From Xanthomonas citri pv. mangiferaeindicae (lineage in GTDB: Bacteria > Pseudomonadota > Gammaproteobacteria > Xanthomonadales > Xanthomonadaceae), in NCBI GenBank assembly GCA_002240395.1, contig CP016836.1, forward strand, positions 3,162,001 to 3,226,000: a stretch of DNA of 64,000 nucleotides, given 5' to 3'. The position numbers and the translations under genes are program-made. Below, piece by piece: positions 26,459-33,647 of this stretch (positions are counted from its first letter, which is position 1; every line of letters begins with the position of its first letter). Below the pieces are notes generated by a model. It did no database searches and was not told the DNA's origin. It worked only from the letters and a program-made list of their open reading frames with translations.

Positions 26459-26839
26459 ATGAAACGTACGCAACGCGGCATCACCTTGCTGGGCTTCGTC
26501 GTCGTGCTGGCGCTCATCGGCTTCTTCGCCTATGTGGGCATGAAGCTGTTTCCGATGTATTCGGAGTATTACAGCGTGCGCTCCGCGCTCAAGGGCCTGG
26601 CGGCCGAGCCGGGCATCGCCAGTGCGGACACCGCGCGGATTCGCGAGCTGTTTTTCCGTCGCCTGCAGATCAGCTACGCGGAGACCGTCAAGCCCCAGGA
26701 CGTGACGATCACCCGGGTGCCCGAAGGTCTGCGGATGGACGTGAACTACGAAGCCCGCAAGCCGTTGATCGGCAATCTCGACGTGGTCGGCCGCTTCCAG
26801 GCCACCCAGACGTTCGCAGGCGATGGCGGGCGCGGTTGA
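26459..26839 (+). CDS. DUF4845 family membrane protein
   Basis: A 126-residue protein with a short basic N-terminus (MKRTQRG) and one membrane helix (about residues 8-25, ITLLGFVVVLALIGFF). A periplasmic domain follows. The N-terminus resembles a type IV pilin leader (RGITLLGFV), but the Glu at position 5 is replaced by Leu. It is the usual gene between lepB and rnc in beta- and gammaproteobacteria, and its role is unknown. AAGGGG lies upstream of the ATG. The gene overlaps rnc by 17 bases. Confidence 0.85.
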   Translation: MKRTQRGITLLGFVVVLALIGFFAYVGMKLFPMYSEYYSVRSALKGLAAEPGIASADTARIRELFFRRLQISYAETVKPQDVTITRVPEGLRMDVNYEARKPLIGNLDVVGRFQATQTFAGDGGRG

Positions 26840-27506
26840 CCGCCAGCAGGGCCGGTTCGCAGGGCATGTGTTCCGCGATCCGGAGTTGCTGGCGCAGGCG
26901 CTGACCCACCGCAGCGCCGGTGCGCCGCATAACGAGCGGCTGGAGTTCCTCGGCGACGCGGTGCTCGGTGCGCTGATCGCCGAGGCGCTGTTCGCGCGCT
27001 GCCCCGGCGCCGACGAGGGCACGCTGACGCGCGCGCGGGCCGAACTGGTGCGCGAGTCCTCGCTCGCCGCGGTCGCGCGCGATCTCGATCTGGGGGCGCG
27101 TCTGGTGCTGGGCCCCGGCGAGATGAAGTCCGGCGGGCATCGTCGCGACTCGATCCTGTCCGACGCGCTCGAGGCGGTGATTGCGGCCGTCTACCTCGAT
27201 GCCGGTCTGGACACCTGCCGCGCGGTGGTGTTGCCGCTGTTCGAGCGCGCATTGACGGCGCTGGCCAGCGGGCGGATCGCCAAGGATGCCAAGACCCGGC
27301 TGCAGGAATGGCTGCAGGCGCGGCAGCGTGCGCTGCCGGTCTACGAACTGCTGGCCGAGACCGGCGAGGAACACGCACGGACCTTCATCGTGCGCTGTGT
27401 GCTGGCCGATGCCCCGATCGCCGCCGAGGGGCAGGGCAGTTCCCGCCGAGCGGCCGAACAACAGGCTGCAGAGGGCGTGGTCGCGCTGCTTCAAGCCCGC
27501 GCCTGA
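26823..27506 (+). CDS. rnc: Ribonuclease III
   Basis: A 227-residue double-strand-specific endoribonuclease that processes rRNA precursors and regulates mRNAs. The signature ERLEFLGDAVLG is at residues 38-49, with metal ligands Glu41 and Asp45. The second site is at Asp114/Glu117 (SDALEAVIAAVYLD). A C-terminal double-stranded RNA-binding domain (about residues 154-225) ends in SSRRAAEQQAAEGVVALL. The start overlaps the end of the DUF4845 gene, suggesting coupled translation. Era follows 54 bases downstream. Confidence 0.95.
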   Translation: MAGAVDRQQGRFAGHVFRDPELLAQALTHRSAGAPHNERLEFLGDAVLGALIAEALFARCPGADEGTLTRARAELVRESSLAAVARDLDLGARLVLGPGEMKSGGHRRDSILSDALEAVIAAVYLDAGLDTCRAVVLPLFERALTALASGRIAKDAKTRLQEWLQARQRALPVYELLAETGEEHARTFIVRCVLADAPIAAEGQGSSRRAAEQQAAEGVVALLQARA

Positions 27507-27548
27507 GCGCGACGGACCGTCGCCGCCGAGCGATGCGGGGTTTTTCCG

Positions 27549-27554
27549 TAGAAT
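27549..27554 (+). promoter_or_regulatory. Candidate -10 for era, implying a leaderless message
   Basis: TAGAAT ends 6 bases before the era ATG. If used, transcription would begin at or next to the A of the start codon. No Shine-Dalgarno sequence is present. The upstream run of Ts is preceded by a GC-rich stretch, so no clear -35 is seen. Confidence 0.45.
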
Positions 27555-27560
27555 GCCGGC

Positions 27561-28466
27561 ATGACAGATCCCCATTCCGCGCCCCATCGCGCCGGCTTCG
27601 TTGCCGTCATCGGTCGACCCAACGTCGGCAAGTCCACCCTGGTCAACGCGCTCGTGGGCGCCAAGGTCAGCATCGTCTCCAACCGGCCCCAGACCACCCG
27701 GCACCGTCTGCTGGGCATCGCGACTCTGCCCGAGGGCCAGTTGTTGCTGGTCGATACCCCGGGCATCCATCGCGAGCAGAAGCGCGCGATGAACCGGGTC
27801 ATGAACCGTGCCGCGCGCGGTGCGCTGGAAGGCGTGGATGTCGCACTGCTGGTCGTGGTGGCCGGACGCTGGGACGAAGAAGACACGCTGGCGTTCGATG
27901 CGCTGCGCGGCGCCGGCGTGCCGGTTGTGCTGGTGGTCAACCAGATCGACCGGATGAAGGACAAGACCGCGTTGCTGCCGTATCTGCAGCAGGTCGTCGA
28001 CGGACGCGAGTTCGCCGGCGTGGTGCCGTTGTCGGCGCTCAAGCGCAATGGGCTGCAGCAACTGGTGTCGACGGTGCTGCCGCTGCTGCCCGAGCAACCG
28101 GCGCTGTATGGCGAGGACGAGATCACCGACAAGAGCCAGCGCTTTCTTGCCGGTGAGCTTGTGCGCGAGCAGTTGATGCGCCAGCTCGGCGCCGAACTGC
28201 CATATGCCACGACTGTGGAGATCGAGAGCTTCACCGTGGACGGCGCGATGCTGCGTATCGGCGCGGTGATCTGGGTCGAGCGCGACGGCCAGAAGGCCAT
28301 CGTCATCGGCAAGGGCGGTACGCGGCTCAAGGACATCAGCACCAAGGCGCGCCTGCAGATGGAGCGCTTGTTCGACGCCAAGGTGTTCCTGGAGACCTGG
28401 GTGCGCGTGCGCCAGGGCTGGTCCGACGACGAAGCGGCGCTGAAGGCCCTGGGCTACGGCGAGTGA
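27561..28466 (+). CDS. era: GTPase Era
   Basis: A 301-residue GTPase for 16S rRNA maturation and 30S assembly. G1 GRPNVGKS is at residues 18-25, with DTPGIH (G3) and NQIDRMKD (G4). The C-terminal KH domain contains IVIGKGGTRLKDISTKARLQMERL. The ATG at 27561 gives a normal N-terminal extension. Promoter spacing suggests a leaderless transcript. Its TGA overlaps a possible GTG of the next gene. Order rnc-era-recO is standard apart from the inserted gene. Confidence 0.96.
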   Translation: MTDPHSAPHRAGFVAVIGRPNVGKSTLVNALVGAKVSIVSNRPQTTRHRLLGIATLPEGQLLLVDTPGIHREQKRAMNRVMNRAARGALEGVDVALLVVVAGRWDEEDTLAFDALRGAGVPVVLVVNQIDRMKDKTALLPYLQQVVDGREFAGVVPLSALKRNGLQQLVSTVLPLLPEQPALYGEDEITDKSQRFLAGELVREQLMRQLGAELPYATTVEIESFTVDGAMLRIGAVIWVERDGQKAIVIGKGGTRLKDISTKARLQMERLFDAKVFLETWVRVRQGWSDDEAALKALGYGE

Positions 28467-28915
28467 CCGAGGGCGCGGCCATGCACCAACAAGATGAGGC
28501 GGCGCGAATGCAAGGCCGTTGCCTGTGCGGCGGGGTGGTGCTGAGCGTGCCGGCCGAGACCCGCGAAGTACATGCCTGCCACTGCGGGGCCTGCCGCCGT
28601 TTCCACGGCAGCTCGGCGCTGCTGCTGCCGGTGGGCACCGCGCTGCGCATCGAGGCCGGCGAGGCGCTGGTGCGCAGGTTCGCGTCCTCCGACTGGGCCG
28701 AACGCGCGTTCTGTGCGACCTGCGGCAGCAGCCTGTTCTTCCGGACCACCGGCGATGGCCACCATTACGTTGCCGCGGGGGTGTTCGATGCGATCCCGAA
28801 GGCACATTTCGCACTCGAGATCTTCATCGACGCCAAGCCCGACTGGTACAGCCTCGCCGACCCGGACGAAAGTCTGACCGGTGAGGCGTTCTTTGCCCGC
28901 ATCGGCGCGGGCTAA
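28463..28915 (+). CDS. GFA (CENP-V-like) zinc-binding family protein
   Basis: A protein of up to 150 residues with the GFA fold. Cys20-Cys22 (GRCLCGG), Cys39-Cys41-Cys44 (CHCGAC) and Cys84-Cys87 (FCATCGS) match the family's zinc ligands. GFA proteins were first linked to formaldehyde-glutathione chemistry, but most have unknown substrates. The GTG at 28463 overlaps the era stop; ATGs at 28481 and 28508 are alternatives, and the last gives the most typical N-terminus. It is inserted between era and recO, which are normally adjacent. Confidence 0.85.
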   Translation: MTEGAAMHQQDEAARMQGRCLCGGVVLSVPAETREVHACHCGACRRFHGSSALLLPVGTALRIEAGEALVRRFASSDWAERAFCATCGSSLFFRTTGDGHHYVAAGVFDAIPKAHFALEIFIDAKPDWYSLADPDESLTGEAFFARIGAG

Positions 28916-28932
28916 GGCGACGCCCGACGTCG

Positions 28933-29673
28933 GTGCGTATCGAGAACGAGCCCGCGTTCGTCCTGCATGCCCGGCCATGGCGGGAGACCAGCCTGCTGGT
29001 CGAGGTCCTGAGCCGTGAACACGGACGCCTGGGCCTGGTGGCGCGGGGCGTGCAGGGCCCGAAGAAGCACGTGCTGCGCGCGGCGCTGCAGCCGCTGCAG
29101 CATGTGCGGCTGGATGCGCAACTGCGCGGCGAGCTGGCGCAGTTGCGCGGCGCCGAGGCGCTCGACGCCGCGCCGCGGCTGCTCGGCGATGCGATGCTCG
29201 CCGGCTTCTATCTCAACGAGCTGGTGCTGCGCCTGGCGCCGCGCCAGGATCCGTTGCCCGAGTTGTACGACGCCTACGCTTGCGTGCGTGGGCGCCTGGC
29301 GTTGCCAGGCGAATTGGCCTGGAGCCTGCGCCGGTTCGAGCGCGCCTTGCTCGATGCGCTCGGCGTGGGCCTGCCGCTCGACACCGATGGCGACGGCCAC
29401 GCGATCGACCCGGCGGCGCGTTACTTGCTCGACCCCGAATACGGCCCGCGCCGACTGCACCTCGACGGCGGCGTGGCCTCGCGCAGTGCGGCCGCAACCG
29501 GGCGTGCCTTGCTCGCGCTGGCCGCCGATGGCGCGCCCCCCGACAGCGAGGACCTCGCCAGTCTGAGGCGCGCCTTGCGTGCCGTGCTGGCGCATCACCT
29601 GGGCCCGCGGGGCCTCAAATCCTGGGAGCTCGCGTCACAGTTCGCGCGGCAGGGCACGCCGGGCGACCGGTAG
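28933..29673 (+). CDS. recO: DNA repair protein RecO
   Basis: A 246-residue protein of the RecFOR pathway that helps load RecA on SSB-coated DNA. The N-terminal OB-fold is seen in FVLHARPWRETSLLVEVLSREHGRLGLVARGVQG. The helical C-terminal part has FYLNELVLRLAPRQDPLPELYDAY. The usual C-terminal cysteines of a zinc site are not present, as in many gammaproteobacterial RecO. The GTG at 28933 is chosen because MRIENEPAFVLH is the family start. It is the last gene of the lepB-rnc-era cluster. Confidence 0.93.
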   Translation: MRIENEPAFVLHARPWRETSLLVEVLSREHGRLGLVARGVQGPKKHVLRAALQPLQHVRLDAQLRGELAQLRGAEALDAAPRLLGDAMLAGFYLNELVLRLAPRQDPLPELYDAYACVRGRLALPGELAWSLRRFERALLDALGVGLPLDTDGDGHAIDPAARYLLDPEYGPRRLHLDGGVASRSAAATGRALLALAADGAPPDSEDLASLRRALRAVLAHHLGPRGLKSWELASQFARQGTPGDR

Positions 29674-29685
29674 CCGCCCGCGCAC

Positions 29686-30420
29686 TCACGCTGCCGCCAG
29701 CGTCGCGTCGATGGCGGCGAGAAACCGATGCAGCGCCGGCTCCGATTCCGGCGCGGCGTGCAGGCTGGCGGCGGCTGCGCACAGGCGGTCGGCGCCGACG
29801 AAGCCGCAGCCGGCCCGCAGCTTGTGCAGCAGGCTGCGCATGGCGGGGGCATCGCCGCGCCGCGCCGCGAGCACGATGCCATCGCGTGCTTGCGGCAGTT
29901 CGCCGAGGAACAGCCCGCGCAGCGCATCGGCGTTGCCGACGTTGCCACCGACGGCCGCCAGCGCGGCCCGCGTGTTCCAGACCACCGGGCGCCCGGACGC
30001 ACAGGGCTCGATGTCGTCGTCGGCCGGCGTCGGGCGCGGCGGCGGGGACGGGGCGACGACCGGTGCAGCGACCAGGCTGCGAATCGCGGCGCGCCAGTTG
30101 GCGGCCGTCACCGGCTTGCTCAGCGCGAGCAGAAAGCCGGCCGCGCGCAGGGCATCGAGCGATTCGCGTTCGCGCTCGGCGGTGTGCGCCAGGGCCGGCG
30201 TGTCCAGCCCCTGAGCGCGCAGGCGGGCGAGCAGCTCGATGCCGCTGCCGTCGGGCAGATTCGCGTCGATCAGCCAGGCATCGTGGGTATCGGCGGCAGC
30301 CAGCGTCAGGGCATCGGCGACCGTTCCAGCCACATCCACCTCGGCGGGCAGTGCCGACGCTGCGGCGAGTAGGAAACTGCGGCTCGTGGGGTCGTCTTCG
30401 ACCAGCAGCAATCTGGGCAT
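29686..30420 (-). CDS. Response regulator receiver with C-terminal Hpt domain
   Basis: A 244-residue two-component protein without a DNA-binding or enzymatic output. The receiver domain (about residues 1-118) has the acidic pocket Glu8-Asp9-Asp10, a phospho-acceptor Asp52 (DAWLIDANLPDGSG) and Lys102 (SKP). After a Pro-rich linker (about 120-140), a histidine phosphotransfer domain contains His199 in LLHKLRAGCGFVGADRL. Such proteins pass phosphate within relays. No kinase is nearby. The ATG at 30420 has GGAGCG upstream; an ATG at 30432 would add four residues. It ends 12 bases from the convergent recO. Confidence 0.85.
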   Translation of the reverse strand: MPRLLLVEDDPTSRSFLLAAASALPAEVDVAGTVADALTLAAADTHDAWLIDANLPDGSGIELLARLRAQGLDTPALAHTAERERESLDALRAAGFLLALSKPVTAANWRAAIRSLVAAPVVAPSPPPRPTPADDDIEPCASGRPVVWNTRAALAAVGGNVGNADALRGLFLGELPQARDGIVLAARRGDAPAMRSLLHKLRAGCGFVGADRLCAAAASLHAAPESEPALHRFLAAIDATLAAA

Positions 30421-30442
30421 CGGTCGCTCCATGCGATGAAGG

Positions 30443-30448
30443 TATCCT
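30443..30448 (+). promoter_or_regulatory. Candidate -10 for ydbH, implying a leaderless message
   Basis: TATCCT ends 6 bases before the ATG of the YdbH-like gene, the same spacing as at era. No Shine-Dalgarno sequence precedes the ATG. The whole divergent gap to the receiver-Hpt gene is only 34 bases. Confidence 0.45.
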
Positions 30449-30454
30449 GCGGCG

Positions 30455-32491
30455 ATGCCTCGCCGCCTGTTGCCGATCCTACCGCTGTTGCTGGCCTGTG
30501 TGCCGGTCGCGCAGGCGCGGACGGTCGAGGCCCGGATCGCGCATGTCGACACCCCGGTCGCCGCGATGACCCAGGTCCGGCTGACGCTCGACTGGCCCGC
30601 CGATGCGCCCAACGGCCGGCTCCGGCTGCGCGCCGCGGACGTCGATGCCGGGGCGCTGGGGTGGCGGCTGCGCGATGTCGATTGGCGATGCCCGCTGAAA
30701 CGGCTCGTGAACGAGGGGCGGGGGCGTTGGCACTGCGAGGGGCCCATCCGCGACCGCTCGGGGACTGCGCTGCGGCTGGCGCTCGAGCTCGATGCGCAGG
30801 ACCTCGATGCCCGCCTGGCGGGCGAGGGCGGCGCCCTGACCCTGGCGCGCCGGGCGGCTACGCCCGAGCGCACGACCATCGACCTCAAACGCGTGCCGGC
30901 GGCCTGGGTGCAGGCACTGGTGCAAAGCGCTTGGGAGGCCGCGCAGCTGCGCAAGGGGCGGCTGGATGGCGCACTGCGGATCGATGCGCCGGATGCGCAG
31001 CCGCTGCGCGTCGCTGGCAACCTGGCCGTGCACGATCTGGCGCTGGAGACTGCGGACGGCGCGATCGCGACCGAAGGTGTCGCCGCCGACTTGCGGCTCG
31101 ACCTGCGCCTGCCCGACGCCGGCCCCGCGCTGCGGCTGGACGGCACGTTGCATGGGGGCGAGTGGCTGTTCGGCGCGGCGTATCTGGCCTTGCCGCCCGC
31201 GCCGATCGGGATCGGCCTCGACCTCCAAGGCAGCGCCGACGGCGGCTGGGACTTGCCGCGCCTGACCTGGCGCGATGGCGATACGTTGCAGCTCGAAGGC
31301 GCCGGTGCGTTGTCGGCCGACGGCGCGCTGCAGGCCCTGTCGCTCGATGCGACGAGTCGGGACGCCCATGCACTGCCGGCGCGCTACCTCTCCGGCTGGC
31401 TCGGCCCGGCCGGTTTGTCGGGACTGTCGCTGCAGGGCAGCTTCGACGTGTCGCTGGCGCTGGCCGACGGTGTGTTGCGCACTGCGGACCTGCGCCTGCG
31501 CGGCCTGGATGTCGGCGACGCGCAGGCGCGGTTCCGCTTCGACCGGATGGACGGCGCGCTCCGCTATTCGGCGACCACACCCGTGCACAGCACCTTCGCC
31601 TGGCGCGGCGGGGCGCTGTACGGCATGCCGTTCGATGCGGCGGCCTGGAGCCTGGAAAGCGCCGGAGGCCGTATGCGGTTACGCGAGCCGGTCGCGTTGT
31701 CGTTCCTCGGCGGCGAGATCGGGTTCGAGGCGCTGGCGTTGCAATTGCCAGGGCATGCCGAGCGCGACGGCGACGGTCTGCGGATGCGCACTGCACTGCG
31801 GCTCGACAACCTGGACATCGGCCGGTTGGCGCAGGCGCTGGACTGGCCGGCGTTCGAAGGCAGCCTGAGCGGTCTCATCCCGACGGTGCGCTATGCGGAC
31901 AACCGGATCGACTTCGACGGCGGGCTGGCGATGCAGCTCTTCGACGGTCGCGTCGACGTCTCGTCGTTGTCGATCGAGCGGCCGTTCGGCGTCGCGCCGA
32001 CGGTCACCAGCGACTTGGCGTTGCAGGGGCTGGACCTGCAGGCGCTGACCGGCGTGTTCGGCTTTGGCAGCATCGAAGGACGGCTGCACGGACGGATCGA
32101 CGGGCTGCGCCTGGTCGACTGGGGCGCCACCGCATTCGATGCCGAACTGCATACCGAACGCACGCCCGGGGTGCATCAGCGCATCAGCCAGCGCGCGGTG
32201 CAGGACATCTCCAGCGTCGGCGACGCCTCGTTCGTCACCAGCCTGCAGGGCAAGGCGATCGCGCTGTTCGACGACTTCGGCTATCGCGGTATCGGCATCT
32301 CCTGCCGGCTGCGCAACCAAGTCTGTCGAATGGGCGGCCTGCATTCAGCGGGCAACGCCTTTACTATCGTCGACGGCGCGGGCCTGCCGCGGCTGGACGT
32401 CGTCGGTTACAACCGCGACGTCGACTGGCCGACGTTGGTCGAGCGCCTGGCTGCCGCCGCTGGCGGCGACGTGGCTCCGGTCATCGACTGA
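30455..32491 (+). CDS. ydbH: YdbH-like AsmA-family envelope protein
   Basis: A 678-residue protein with an N-terminal hydrophobic signal or anchor (about residues 4-20). Long beta-rich repeats follow, typical of the bridge-like AsmA/YdbH/TamB proteins that carry phospholipids to the outer membrane. The C-terminal part (ALQGLDLQALTGVFGFGSIEGRLHGRIDGLRLVDW and RISQRAVQDISSVG, given here in part) is YdbH-like. It is followed after 35 bases by a YdbL-like lipoprotein, which supports the call. E. coli YdbH is 879 residues, so this homologue is shorter. Confidence 0.8.
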   Translation: MPRRLLPILPLLLACVPVAQARTVEARIAHVDTPVAAMTQVRLTLDWPADAPNGRLRLRAADVDAGALGWRLRDVDWRCPLKRLVNEGRGRWHCEGPIRDRSGTALRLALELDAQDLDARLAGEGGALTLARRAATPERTTIDLKRVPAAWVQALVQSAWEAAQLRKGRLDGALRIDAPDAQPLRVAGNLAVHDLALETADGAIATEGVAADLRLDLRLPDAGPALRLDGTLHGGEWLFGAAYLALPPAPIGIGLDLQGSADGGWDLPRLTWRDGDTLQLEGAGALSADGALQALSLDATSRDAHALPARYLSGWLGPAGLSGLSLQGSFDVSLALADGVLRTADLRLRGLDVGDAQARFRFDRMDGALRYSATTPVHSTFAWRGGALYGMPFDAAAWSLESAGGRMRLREPVALSFLGGEIGFEALALQLPGHAERDGDGLRMRTALRLDNLDIGRLAQALDWPAFEGSLSGLIPTVRYADNRIDFDGGLAMQLFDGRVDVSSLSIERPFGVAPTVTSDLALQGLDLQALTGVFGFGSIEGRLHGRIDGLRLVDWGATAFDAELHTERTPGVHQRISQRAVQDISSVGDASFVTSLQGKAIALFDDFGYRGIGISCRLRNQVCRMGGLHSAGNAFTIVDGAGLPRLDVVGYNRDVDWPTLVERLAAAAGGDVAPVID

Positions 32492-32526
32492 GCGCCACGC
32501 CCCGTATCGAGACAGGAGAACACCCT

Positions 32527-33126
32527 ATGGCGCGTTGGATGGGACTGCCGGCCGTGGCCGCGCTCGCACTGACTGCATGCGTGACGATCAACGTCTATTT
32601 TCCCGCCGCCGAGGCCAAGGAAGCGGCGCGCGAGTTCGTCGAGAATGTGATCGGCGATACCCCGGCCGCGCAGCCGCCTGCGCCGTCGACGACGCCCGGG
32701 GGCGGCATGGCCCAGCGCGACATGCGCTTCGATCCTTGGATGCTGCTGGGCATCGGCACCGCCCAGGCCCAGACCCCGGACGTCACGATCCGCACGCCGG
32801 CGATCCAGGCGATCCAGTCGCGCATGGAGCAGCGTTTCAACGGCACGCTGCGGCCGCATTTCGATTCCGGCGCGCTCGGCTTCGGCAGCAATGGCCTGAT
32901 CGTGGTCCGCGATGCCTCGCAGTTGCCGATCAAGGACCGGGTCGCGGTCAACACCGCGGTCGCCGACGACAACCGCGACCGCCAGGCGGTGTACCGCGAG
33001 ATCGCGGTCGCCAACGGTCATCCCGAATGGGAATCGCAGATCCGTGACGTTTTCGCGCGCCAGTGGATCCAGAGCGCGCGTCCGGGCTGGTGGTACCAGC
33101 AGGGCGGGAGCTGGACGCAGAAGTAG
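32527..33126 (+). CDS. ydbL: YdbL family (DUF1318) lipoprotein
   Basis: A 199-residue protein with a signal peptide and probable lipobox LTAC (Cys18), followed at once by VTINVYFPAAEAKEAAREF, the usual start of the DUF1318 domain. A Pro-rich insert (about 50-85) contains a second hydrophobic segment ending AQAQ. The C-terminal YdbL domain ends KDRVAVNTAVADDNRDRQAVYREIA. AGGAG lies 11 bases before the ATG. In E. coli ydbL is soluble and ynbE is a separate lipoprotein; no ynbE is seen here. Confidence 0.85.
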   Translation: MARWMGLPAVAALALTACVTINVYFPAAEAKEAAREFVENVIGDTPAAQPPAPSTTPGGGMAQRDMRFDPWMLLGIGTAQAQTPDVTIRTPAIQAIQSRMEQRFNGTLRPHFDSGALGFGSNGLIVVRDASQLPIKDRVAVNTAVADDNRDRQAVYREIAVANGHPEWESQIRDVFARQWIQSARPGWWYQQGGSWTQK

Positions 33127-33156
33127 GGTCTTTGTCGAGGACGGGAATGGGCTTTA

Positions 33157-33555
33157 CTTCGGATGGGCAGCGGCCTGCCGGCCGGAAGCCGCTTTTCCCT
33201 CGGCAGGTCCGCTGCGCGGTCCGGCCACGCGTAGCTCGCGTGGCGTTCGCATGGAGGCGCGGCATGCCGCGCAGGCCCTCCATGCTCACCCTGTCCTGAC
33301 TCGGACGCGCGCCATCCCTGGCGCGCTATCGCAATCCCCGACCAGCACGACGCACCGAGGTCGAGATGTATGCAACTACTTCAACAAGGCGGCTTAGTGC
33401 GTCTACCCGAAGTCCGATTGCAATCGTCCATGGCAGCGGACTGGCGGTCGGTGGCCGCGTCGAGCGCGCCATGGATGGCGCGCGCCCGAGTCAAGGCAGG
33501 ATGCCTTGCCGAGGGAAAAGCGGCTTCCGGCCGGCAGGCCGTTGTCCATCCGAAG
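33157..33555 (+). repeat. Structured intergenic repeat, copy A, with inverted arms
   Basis: A 399-bp element in the 521-base gap between ydbL and rlmD. Its ends are 51-bp inverted arms (33157-33207 and 33505-33555) matching at 48 of 51 positions. Inside lie three hairpins: stem 1 at 33225-33243, stem 2 at 33250-33284 with inner palindrome CGCGGCATGCCGCG, and stem 3 at 33307-33326. Then comes a block of 32 bases (33324-33355) identical to copy B. A fourth hairpin at 33464-33483 repeats stem 3. Open frames across it are not conserved as protein. Confidence 0.85.
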
Positions 33556-33610
33556 CCAATCACGCATCGTAGGTTGCACCGGCCCGGTCCGACAGAGTGC
33601 CGGCTTCTGC

Positions 33611-33616
33611 GACAAT
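33611..33616 (+). promoter_or_regulatory. Candidate -10 hexamer for rlmD
   Basis: GACAAT lies 31 bases before the GTG at 33648 and just outside the repeat element. It supports the 33648 start over the ATG at 33597, which would precede the hexamer. Confidence 0.35.
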
Positions 33617-33647
33617 ACGCGGCCTTTCCGCCCGCAGCCTTCGCCAC

